Source: Panopea generosa (taxonomy: Eukaryota; Mollusca; Bivalvia; Adapedonta; Hiatellidae). Taken from it: 64,000 nt of DNA. Location: assembly GCA_029582155.1 (NCBI GenBank), contig CM055899.1, positions 59,003,349 to 59,067,348 on the forward strand. The letters are read 5' to 3'. The notes below the pieces were generated by a model. The model was not told the DNA's origin and did no database searches. It was given only the letters and a program-made list of their open reading frames with translations. The position numbers were made by a program, and so were the translations under genes. Of the stretch, positions 50,796-61,204 are shown piece after piece. Positions within the stretch are counted from its first letter, which is position 1. Each line of letters starts with the position of its first letter.

Positions 50796-50946
50796 ACAAT
50801 AAACATCTTGTTAGTTTTACATCATGAATGTATAAATATAATATAGCGGCAACGGAAGATCTCAGATGCTTATACATGGAATGGAATGGAAGTCTTTATT
50901 TATACATGTAGATATTATTGGAATTGTGCTTCATAATGAGACTGTT

Positions 50947-51164
50947 TTAACCCTTTACTCCATAGATACGCGTTTTCCCCCACCATTCACAGAAGGCCTT
51001 TGAAAAAAGTGCAGGGAGAATTCAGATTGCTCGTAACGAGCAATCTGAACACTTCCTGCACTGTTTTCCACTCTGTCAGTTAATATAAACATAATTCACC
51101 CAATAATTCAAAAGCCTTTTATATTAGAGGTGTCCAAAGGCATCTATATGAATTAAAGAGTTAA
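50947..51164. mobile_element. MITE with TTAA target site, copy 2 (central palindrome kept)
   Basis: Flanked by TTAA (50947-50950 and 51161-51164). In reverse orientation it matches the copy at 44871-45052 over most of its length. It is 36 bp longer because it keeps both arms of a central palindrome built around GATTGCTCGTAACGAGCAATC. The right end has decayed (TTAAAGAG instead of GTAAAGGG). Confidence 0.8.
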
Positions 51165-52242
51165 AATGCTGAATGGTATTGAAAGCGTAACAATTGCCCT
51201 GCAAATATTATGTCACGAATGTACATATAAGTCACTACCGGTAAGTGCATCATAACATGCAATTTATGATAATTGGTATTTTTCACTTGGATAGCACATT
51301 CATAGAAATGCAATAAAATTGTTTTCTCTCAATTATTTCCCAGAAAGAAGATTCATCTTGGTGATGGATACAAGTGGGACTCGAGTATTTAGAAATACGA
51401 CAGTTCCTCGAGAACGATTGATTTTCCAGGATCAGATACCCTCCATCTCTAGTTGAAATCAAACAAAAGCTGTCCCAGAATACACGTTCACCAAGGTTAC
51501 TGCACTTTATTATACTTCTTGTTTGAAGAGTACCAATCCATTATTTGAATATGATGTGTTTGTGAAAGATTTTAACTCAGAGTTGAATTGATATGAAAAA
51601 CTTAATGGAAGTACCGTAATAAATTTCAGATAAATCAAATTTCAGGAATGTAATTGATTTCCAATTAGGATTTTTAGTTAATTTCTAATCAGGATTAAAA
51701 TTTTGTTTTTAATATAAAAAAGCAGTCTACATATTTGATACAATGATCTATTCTGTTCTATTCTATGCTCTACTTCTATGTACACTTACAGATACGTCCT
51801 TTCTTCAATTACCCACAAGGTGATTTTCTTCTTATTTAACTGTCGTCTTCTTTAAATTGTGGGAATCTTTAACGGAACAATTTCCTTTCCAAATATCGGT
51901 TTCCATGGCAACACAAATTTCATTGTATATAATCCATAACAAGTTTTTAGGCTCGATCGTAGATTTCTAACCCGTATCAAAGATGTATTGATTTACTGTC
52001 GTGCAGTATTAGACAGCGAGGTTGATTGAAATCCCTATAAAGTGGCAAACACGTTTCTTATTTGTTTCCAATCCGACCACTTAATTCACAAATATATGTT
52101 ACATCACGCCATTTTCCACTAGAATCGTCATAAAGAATTCCATTATGTGCTGAATGCAAATACCTAATGGTAAGTAAACCGTACGTCTGTCATAAGGATT
52201 TAATATTTATTTTCTACAACTTGAAATAATAACATCACTTAC

Positions 52243-52315
52243 AATAAAACTCCGTTGGTGGAATAAATTCCAGTGGGATTATGGGAATGATCACGCTAGG
52301 GTCCGTCTGCTCCAT
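52243..52315 (-). CDS. Speculative alternative first coding exon
   Basis: Minus strand: ATG at 52313-52315 follows an in-frame TGA, then 24 open codons run to a strong donor (TTTTATT then GTAAGT), ending in phase 1. The peptide starts MEQTDPSVIIPIIPLEF and goes on IPPTEFY. It is clearly more GC-rich than its flanks. It cannot be spliced to msi exon 32815-32897 (T plus GA gives a stop) or in frame to 31869-31953, but it can join the phase-1 exons at 29617, 29246, 26825 and beyond, or the microexon at 44321. It may be an alternative start for an RRM-less msi isoform or the first exon of a nested gene. Reading through the donor gives a stop after two more codons. Confidence 0.35.
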
Positions 52316-53384
52316 CCGAATCTCCACGACAACGTATCACACTTGTACGTCAGGATGAGATAATGTCACAGAAACGGCACTTCTTTTCTGAACACAATAC
52401 CATGACATAATTAGCCACAAGGCACAATAGGTCTTCCTTGAATTCTAATATTTTTTCTCTCTTTAATATGTGATTGATCAAGAAAAGTAACATCTGTTAA
52501 CTCTGAAGCGACACTGTGAAGATACAGCTCCGAACATTTTGGACTCCCTATCAGCTTTCTCACTTACTCTCCCATTCAATTTTGAAGGGTCCAAAAACCA
52601 ACACAGCTTTCCCTTCCTTATTTCCTCTTGTCGTCTTCAATATCAGACTGGTTTATCTATGTTTTTTTACCACTCTATCATCAGTCACAAAGTGCTTGTA
52701 AGAACGACTTAGAACCAAACCATAATCACATGATCATACTGAAGGTCAAGGTTCAACTTTTAAGGAAACTGATTTATTTTAAATTTCTACACTATTTTTT
52801 TTATCTATTTAAGTTTTTTTTTAAGAACAGCAAACATTATCAGTAAAATTTCAAACAATTTAACATTGATGTCCTTAAATGAGAGGTCCCAGCACTACAA
52901 CACAATTTACCAAAGCATTCTGTTATGCCTAGACCATAATACAGAAATATTCAAACAAAGCGAAAGTTTTTCAGGTCCTATTACTTGGAATAATCTTACA
53001 ACTTAAGTTTCAGTTTCTTTTTATTCTTTTTTCATAACAATTGTGTTAAGCGGATGAAATCTGATTATCGTAGTTGACATTTAAATACTCAATTTGCTTA
53101 CAAATGAACATGAAATTGTTATGAATGTGCATATGTGTGCGTGTATATGGACATATATGCATTTATGTATGTAGGCATATGTGCATGTGTTTGTTTAGCT
53201 ATTGCTTTCTTTCATTATACCTTTTAGGCTATAATTGTTTGTATTAAATGTTTAATGCTGAATAAAATATTGAATTGAATTGAATATATCTTTTCTATTG
53301 AAGGAATGGTATATATTTTTGATTGTATAACAGTTTTTACATTTTGTTTTTGTTGTTAATGTTTTTAGTTTGAAACTTATTTAT

Positions 53385-53575
53385 TTTACCTCGATTGTGA
53401 AACAAGTTCTTACAATTTAAACAAATCACACTCAAAGTTTTCATGGGTAGAACCAGTACTAAGAATATGCAGTGTCTTGCTCAAGAACACCACGCATAGC
53501 TGTGGCGGAGGATCGAACCTCACGACTCTCCGATCATGGGTTCAATACTCTACTACTAGACCACGCGCTCCACAC
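53385..53575 (-). mobile_element. tRNA-derived SINE, family 2 (copy 3)
   Basis: GATTGTGAAACAAGTTCTTA, GTAGAACCAGTACTAAG, AGTGTCTTGCTCAAGAACAC and the tRNA-like minus-strand end (GAGCGCGTGGTCTAGTAGTA, GGTTCGATCC) match the other family-2 copies. This is the copy with the clearest A and B boxes. Confidence 0.85.
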
Positions 53576-56500
53576 ATAATGTTTCTAATGTACATCATAA
53601 ATTGTTTGTATATTTAATATATGCATTGTAAACAACAGAGTCTGAAGACAAGTTTGTAACAAGATGTAAATACAGAAAGTGTAGGCAGACAGAATCTTCA
53701 TCATTTCCTTTCATTGCAAATACTGAAATTAATCATATATTTAAGTTGTGGTACAATTTATCACTCAGCAGACAGGTAAAATGTAACCTTCCATAAATTT
53801 GTCATATTCCTCAAAACACCCACATATCTGTGGTTTAACTCACCAGCCATGCACTCTTTCTACATATTCCATTTTCATATTTTGTTTGCATTTTTTTTTT
53901 TTAGTATTCTAATACCTTAGAGTTTTTTGCTCTATTTTGGTATCAAGGCTGTGTATTCTCCCATTGTGCAGGTGTTTTGTCGACATTGCGTTTTTATGCC
54001 ACTCATTAGGGTTATTTTTTTTTTTAGGCAATTAATGGTAAACTTGTGTACTTCTGTTGTTTTTTTTCCATTTTATTTCCTCTGGCTCATTTTTTTCCCC
54101 CAACTATTTCTTACACACAACTGAAGCAGCATTGTGAATCTGGAAACATGCTGTCTTGAATACATTTATTCTCTGCCAAAGATTTGTAATTCTGGGCGAA
54201 GCTGTCAGAAATGACAGAGTGCCTGAAGTCTACAAATATAGCAACTATTTAATTGGCAATGGTAAAATGCAACTAGAAAATCGTGCATGCTTTAAAAACT
54301 GGAAACAAAAAAGGTGTTCCACAAACTGGCAGAGTTTCAATGTATATAATTTAGAACTCATTGATGGTCAAACCATGTGGAAAGGTCAGCGCATTGAAGG
54401 TCATACCATGTGAAGGTAATATACCATATCTGAGAAGGTCAACAACCCATTGAAGGTCATACCATAATGAAAGTTTAATCAGTACTTTTTATACCTGACC
54501 CCATTTTCTTCCTAGTTTGGATCCTCACTTAACTTTTATCAATGAAGTAAAGTACAAATATCTCTCAGGTTCCCAAGACATAAATTTCAGGGTAACGAAG
54601 GTCTTAATAAATATGAAAACAAAGTAACGTAGTAACTTTTACAACAAAAAAATGTAACGTAATTATGTCACTACTGCATGAAATGTAATAAAATTATGTC
54701 TATTGCACATTTCACTCTACTGACGAAAGAGCATAACACAAATGCCGAGCCGCCATATTTATTCAATAAACTCATCCACATCTGCAATAAATGTTGCTAT
54801 TTATACGCCTGCAACACTGAGTATTTACCTACGTAGTAATTAGGATGCTGCATCACACACTCACGAAAAACACTGCTTACCATATTCCATAGAAAACATT
54901 GAATACTGCTAACAATTTTCATCCAGCATAATGAATAAATGATGCTTCAAATCAGGAAAATTTCAAATTAATACAAACCATGTGGCTTATTACGCTATAC
55001 CTGGGCGTGTTTTGCATGACTTTGTAGAATGATGCTCTAATGAAAATATTAAATCAATCTTGAGGGTTGGCTCAACAGAAACTTTAGTTTTCAGTACTGC
55101 AGTTATGCTGCAGAAGAATGGGACTGATTCTTAGTTGTCAGACATGGAATTAACATGGAGACAGCTTACAATATTAAATTGGTATCAGAATGAAAGGTAA
55201 AAATAGCAAACTACATTCATGATCAGAATTGTAACCATGACTATGACCTTGACCTTTATATAGTTAAATTTCCAGTTGTTTTTGTTGCCCTGGAATAGCT
55301 GGAATATGAATGTATTGCATATAACTGTGCTTTATTTCAAATTAGAAATTTGTTGAGTTAAGTAAATCAGAACTCAATGACCTTGACCTTGTAAAAAATG
55401 TGTGTGTTTTTTATTCATCAACAAATCTTTACCTTTAATAGCATAGACTCAATCACATTCTCTAAAGTCACTGCTTCTATATTTAAAACTCTTATAATGT
55501 CATTAACAGAGTCCTAATTTTCACAAAAGTCAAACGAAATGAAAACAAATGTGTTGTGTCTTTTCATGACATATTACCATGTTAACTACAAGTCTGAGAC
55601 TGGTCGCTTTCTCATTAGACTGGTTACCTCAATCCATCTTGCAGCCATTCTAATCTTACTTGTAATATTCGAACTACTAAATAATTAATCCGTTCCAAGT
55701 TAGAACAGAAGTGGGTGATGATGACTTCTGTTTATTTCTGTTCCACCGCTTTGTTTTCTCTAACTGATTTATCCATCCACAATGAAAATGACAATTTGTC
55801 ACGAATAAACGTAACAAAACTGACCTGCATTCGCAACCACATTACGTTTCTAGAAATAACTCTAAAAACTGAAAAAGAATGACATTCTCAATACAAACAC
55901 TTGCAAACAGAAATATTCCTAAAAATGAAAGGCATTATTAATGACTATAGAGAAAACTGCATTAGCATATAAGGGAGAATGGAAGTGGAAATAATACGCC
56001 ATTTTGGTATTGTTATTATCTTTTATCATGCAAGTTCCTTTGAATAAAGACTACCTTATAAAATCTGGAATAAATTTCTACAGTGGCTATTTATAATATT
56101 TAGAAATCCCTGTATCAATGTGTATGGTTAAATGCTTTTCTTCCAAAACAGTAGCCAATGTTTGCAAATCAGTCGCCACAAAGGCATCAACATTGCCTCA
56201 CAACATGCTGGTTGCGACTGAATTCCTGAAATACTCTACAAACAGCAAATTAATCTTTTCTTGTAAATAACAGTAGGAGAAACTTCCTGTTCTCCATTTC
56301 TAACTGCATCTGTAAAATTAAACATAATCAGGATAATATATTAATCTATTTTCTAAAATAATTGGGATATGAACATAATTACTTTTGTTTTCATAGACAA
56401 AATGTATACTAGTAACAACAGTTCCAGACTGATTCTATTAATCATACAATCATGAACAAAGAATTTTTACCAAAATTTCCTAGAACCCATCTACAAACTA

Positions 56501-56687
56501 TAGAAACCCAGTCTAAAACTTGGCAGCAGACATAATCTACGTCACTAAGCTAATTGTGTAACAACAAACATTATGAATGTACAAACTATAAATAAATATG
56601 ACAATGAAACTTGTGATAAAAAATGTTTATAATGGTAGAATAGTGGAATTGCAGGGAAATCATGGCTGCAGACTTCTATATGGTATA

Positions 56688-56948
56688 GCACAGACTCACA
56701 TGTGGATAGCCTATAACCTTCTCTCTGAAAGTGCACAGACTCACATGTGGGTAGCCTTTAACCTTCTCTCTGAAAGTGCACAGACTCACATGTGGGTAGC
56801 CTTTAACCTTCTCTCTGAAAGTGCACAGACTCACATGTGGATAGCCTTTAACCTTCTCTCTGAGAGTGCACAGACTCACATGTGGATAGCCTATAACCTT
56901 CTCTCTGAGAGTGCACAGACTCATGTGTGGATAGCCTATAACCTTCTG
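56688..56948. repeat. Minisatellite, 45-bp unit, ~6 copies
   Basis: The unit is CACAGACTCACATGTGGATA, GCCTATAACCTTCTCTCTGA, AAGTG. Length is a multiple of 3, so a frame stays open on each strand (plus-strand 124 codons, minus-strand 100 codons) with exact 15-residue repeats. It lies in the large msi intron. No splice signals point to use as protein. Confidence 0.92.
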
Positions 56949-57287
56949 TATGGGATGTGTGAACTCATGTAAAGCCATTTTGTCAGTTATTCTATCTTGT
57001 TATATTGTTATTTTTCAAAACCTGTGTTGTTATATCGATAATTCCAGAACAGCTTTTAACAGACAGTTTTGGTTCAGCTCAACACGAGTATTCCTATGTG
57101 TATATAGAAAAACAGTGATGATGGTTCCCTGTAATGAATGTAATAGGTTCAAACACCATAGATGTAGCCGAGTACCATTATGGTGTTATTAATAATGATA
57201 GCAGTTCAAAAATATATGAAACACCGGAATTCTTGCAGTGAATAGTGCATACAAGGTCTGGTATCATCGATATAACAGCAACTGTGG

Positions 57288-57485
57288 AGAACTTGGCCCA
57301 GTGGTAGAGCATCGGATCCATGATCAGGGAAGCATGTGTTCGATCCTCCGCCACCAATATGTATTGTGTCCTTGAGTAAGACAATCTATATGCATATGCT
57401 TAGTACTGGTTCCACCCAGGGATACATTGAGTGTGATTTGTTCAAGTTGTAAGAACATATTTCACAATCGATATAAAATATAACT
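57288..57485 (+). mobile_element. tRNA-derived SINE, family 2 (copy 4)
   Basis: Plus strand: TTGGCCCAGTGGTAGAGCAT (A box), GTGTTCGATCCTCC (B box), then TCCTTGAGTAAGACA, TGCTTAGTACTGGTTC and TAAGAACATATTTCACAATCG, the reverse of the other family-2 copies. It ends about 460 bp from msi exon 57950-57998. Confidence 0.85.
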
Positions 57486-57949
57486 ACAATCTTGTTGGAA
57501 AAAACAAGAAGAAAATGGAATAAATCAGTTTCTGTCATTATTTCCTTATCTTTAAAATTTAAATAAAATGAGTTTCACAGAAACAGGACCTTCATAGATG
57601 TAGTCGATGAAGAAACGATTCTGCATACTTAATAATGGAGAGTTTTAATTATCAAATTAATATTAATTAATAGTTTTATAAATACAATATTTATGAACAT
57701 TAAAACAGTTAAGTATTCCCTGGTTGAGGAGCATTTTCTACTAATGCATTTGTTCATTTATAATGTAGTCCTTAAATTATAGGTTTTGTTAGTTACATGT
57801 ACGTACAGAAACAACGTCATTGTTTCACCGTACAAAAAGTGAAAGGCACAAAGGCCTAATGGTCAATGTAGCGTAAGGTGGGACAGTCAAGATGGGAGGC
57901 AGGACAGTAAAGAAGGGAGTGGTCTCTTAGATAATTAAAAACAACATAC

Positions 57950-57998
57950 CTCTGTGTCGGTTGGTGGTTTTGTCAAACATCAACATAGCATCTTCGAT
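57950..57998 (-). CDS. msi: Musashi exon: RRM2 between RNP2 and RNP1
   Basis: 49-bp exon, phase 0 in and phase 1 out, acceptor GTATTTTCAG and donor CACAGAG then GTATGT. It encodes IEDAMLMFDKTTNRHR plus a split Gly. This is the beta-2/beta-3 part of RRM2 (vertebrate VEDAMLMFDKTTNRHRG), nearly identical over its whole length. The final R and split Gly begin RNP1, completed by exon 32815-32897. RRM2 up to FEQFGK, all of RRM1 and the start codon should lie on exons beyond position 64000; I searched 58-64 kb and saw none. Confidence 0.96.
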
Positions 57999-58378
57999 CT
58001 GAAAATACACAAAATATAAACATTGTAGATCCATGACAGTAGTACAGAAATATGGCCTTTGTGTAACTGTGCTGTTGTTGGTAGCACATTGATAACAAAA
58101 ATATTTACTGGTTTACAAACTGCCACCATGGCCGCCCTAGAGAAAGATTTGTTTTACAATCAATGGAAATGTTATACTATGTATTTAATATATTTAAATC
58201 GGATGGTCAAAGAATATATATTAATGCAACCTCAAAAATATGCAATGTGCTGTTTGGACAACCTTTTCTTATTGGACTACAGGTGATTTCATTTAAGTGA
58301 TTAAGAATTGTAACCTATTTGTTGGGTGAGCAATTCTGAGTGTTATAACTCACCCGGGGAGTGTTTATCAAGCAGGAG

Positions 58379-58600
58379 TTCTGATTATTAACAACTTGCC
58401 TGGAGATTTAGTATTAACAACTCACCCAGAGATTGAGTATTAACAACTCACCCAGAGATTGAGTATTAACAACTCACCCAGAGATTGAGTATTAACAACT
58501 CACCCGGAGATTGAGTATTAACAAATCACCCGGAGTGTGTGTATTAATAACTCGCCCGGAGCGTTTATCGAGCAGAAGTTCTGAGAGTTAACTACTCATC
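58379..58600. repeat. Tandem repeat, ~26-bp unit, ~7-8 copies
   Basis: The unit is GTATTAACAACTCACCCAGA followed by GATTGA. The central copies are almost identical; outer copies change CAGAG to CGGAG, TCACC to TCGCC or carry insertions. Confidence 0.9.
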
Positions 58601-59699
58601 TATCAATTTAATAAACACAAACAAGAAACAACCATTCTTCCACAATTGAAAGAAAAATCAAATTCTATTAGATTTGAAAGCCTTTGTGATTTCTCTCTTT
58701 ACATTTAAGTGACATTTTTTTTTATTCAGAAACACTTCTGGAAACTAGCAATCTCTAATATCTGTCATAAAATTGCATCATTGTCAAATTAATCTGCCAA
58801 AGTTACACTGCATATATAACAAGAAGAATCCACGACAAGGAGACATACTAGCATTTCTCTTGTATTTCTTGGAAGGTCACATGATCTAAAGAGTCTTACT
58901 CGGAGAACATTGGCAATTCCCTGTGGACTTAAATACTGCAGAACAATGTTATTAATTTAAATATTTTTACGCTTTGTATGTGATAATGGATTACTGAGGT
59001 AATTTACTACACGCCAGCATAACACACACATCATGTCTCTCCTTCCATGTCGACCTTGACAAAGTAGCGTGTCATTAATAAATTAGTATTTAGACGAATG
59101 TAACTCATGATAAATTTACATTCACAATTTGTAAACATTTAATGAACATGTGTGTTCGCATAGCTTCCAACCACACAGATCATATCACGGGCTCTTGTCA
59201 CCGTGGATATTGAAATCCACCCAGATAGACGCATATCACTAAAATCTCATTGATCTATCAGCCAGACAATTCAACATTTTGACATAGTTTAATCTAGATG
59301 AACCCAGCTACTCCTCTTTTTAAAGTCACTCGACAGAGACAAACCAACCAATCAGCGGAAACAAAACAAATATAAACCATACAATCCAGCTTAGACGCGC
59401 TTAAACCGATGTTTACTATTTCTACTATGAAGTAGTACTTGTCAATTACATAAGAGATAATACAATACCCTTATTAAACACTTACGACCTTGAAAAAAAG
59501 AAAAGAAAAAGAGATCTAACTGTAAACCATACTTGTAAAAGTAACCCTCATACAAATGCAGCTGTTTTGTAGAGTTACACATAATCGAAAGATAAAAATC
59601 AAATTTCATAATGGCGGATGGTATATAATTTCACAATTCTGTCACTGAACACAATACCTGCAGACAATATAAACCATTTTAAAGAGATTACACACAGTC

Positions 59700-59845
59700 A
59701 CGTCAATCAACGTTTGTTAACCGGGTCATACGACGTGGTCTCGCCTGTCATCTTACTTCATCTTACGATCATACATCTTACCACGTCATTTCAACGAGAG
59801 GTGCATCATCTCTCGCTAATTGTCATAATAAACAAACGTTTACAG
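59700..59845. repeat. Inverted repeat, possible small foldback element
   Basis: Arms AACGTTTGTTAA and TAAACAAACGTT lie about 110 bases apart, with a second inner pair GACGTGGT / ACCACGTC. The region is more GC-rich than its surroundings. No second copy was seen in the window. Confidence 0.4.
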
Positions 59846-60119
59846 CTAAAATATTCTGGCAATAATTTACAAGCAAATAATAAGTGTCATGTAGACTTGA
59901 TTTAATTAGTGATATATGATCAAAGCCATCCCTGTACATGGCTTTTGATTAACATTTCATTGACAAAATCAGTTGACCTTTTTTTGTAAACTTTGTATTT
60001 TGATGCTTACCTGGAAATGAAATAAGGATTTTATTGTTAAAAGGGTTTTCTTTTGCTGGGGAAAATATAAAAACGTTTACCGATATCAAATGTTATTATA
60101 TAAGATTTTTTTTTTTAGT

Positions 60120-60322
60120 ATTATTTTTTTTTAAATAGTGTTTAACGCAATTTTCAACACATATCAGGTTAAATATGGCATATCCAGTTTTATTTGTGGA
60201 GGAAGACCTCAGAATGAATCTGGGTAGAACCACCACCTTGGACTCGAACCTGCTACCTTAGCGGTGAGAAGTAAGTGATTTTGGGACAGTGTATTAGACC
60301 ACTCAGCCACGGGGGACCCATG
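60120..60322 (-). mobile_element. tRNA-derived SINE, family 3 (copy 3)
   Basis: Minus strand: GTGGCTGAGTGGTCTAATAC (A-box part, Ser/Leu tRNA-like) and GCAGGTTCGAGTCC (B box), then the body shared with 39265 and 42305, ending in TATGCCATATTTAACCTG. It is the best preserved head of this family here. Confidence 0.85.
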
Positions 60323-60605
60323 TTTAGATATTACTGCATTTAAATTGTATTGTTAATTAAATGTGGAAGTGGTTTACAGACATGTTGTTTGTGGTAGAGA
60401 TTAATTACACTGGTATATAAATTTATGTGTTTTTTTGCAAACTTAGTTTAAGCCCAACTTTAGTTAACATTCAGTGATTACTCGTTTTTTGTTGTTATTG
60501 CTCTGCAACCTGAATCAAAGACATTGTGATTCCTTAAAAGAGGTTATTGGCTAACACTGGGCTGACTGTGTACCCAGTGTGTTGTGACATTGCTGGATGT
60601 ATGCA

Positions 60606-60785
60606 TAGTCAATCCTGTCTTAAGCAGCCAGTCATGGGAAGGAGCAAAAATGACCTCTTATGACAGGTTGTGGCTTAATTAAGGTTAAATTGCCTTGAAA
60701 GCATTGAAATGGGAAATAGCAAATGTGGCTGCTTAAGACAAGTGGTTGCATAATAGAGGTGACTGCTTACACAGGTTTGACTGTA
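60606..60785. mobile_element. MITE with TA target, copy 2
   Basis: Begins TAGTCAATCCTGTCTTAAG and ends ACAGGTTTGACTGTA; the body matches the copy at 32605 (TTGAAAGCATTGAAATGGGA, AATAGCAAATGTGGCTGC). Same orientation as copy 1. Confidence 0.75.
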
Positions 60786-61204
60786 TATAAGCAGGTTGCA
60801 ACAGAACTTTGACAGAGGCAAGCAATATCTCATAAAAACCTACATCAGTACTGTGCAGTCAGGAAACACCATGTACACATGACAGAGACTGACTAGAACT
60901 ACTTCACCGGATATCAGATGTAACGTATCGTGACAAACGAAACGGCAAATAAAATGTTTTCATGAATGCATGTAGATGTAAGATGTAATTTTGTGTATGT
61001 AGTCTGCAGTCACAAACCATGATCTTCATTATCTTCCATGTCAGAAGAATGTATTGACAAGCATCAGTACAACCATGATGAACATTTATAGTCGGAACAG
61101 CACAACAAAGACTGTTTTGTCTCACAACCACTTGTCATGCAGCTCAGGATTATACCGGCAGTCCATGGTACAAGTTTGTTAGACTCAAGAATATTCATAA
61201 GACA

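Larger units (their letters stand above)
32898..57949 (-). other. 25-kb msi intron inside RRM2
   Basis: A very large intron bounded by GTATGT (57949) and TTGCAG (32898). It holds five or more SINE copies, a TTAA-flanked MITE pair, a 45-bp minisatellite, an (ATC)n run at about 38091-38110, a C run at about 43298-43311 and two speculative exons (52243-52315 and 44321-44350). Between these, plain AT-rich DNA; no other gene could be supported on either strand. Confidence 0.75.

Noticed and set aside
56598..56978. ORFs of 124 and 100 codons on opposite strands
   Set aside because: Both arise from the 45-bp repeat; no codon-level or splice evidence of a gene.
57288..57360. Possible functional tRNA gene
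   Set aside because: A and B boxes are present but the acceptor stem and anticodon arm do not pair properly, and the sequence continues into a body shared with other SINE copies.
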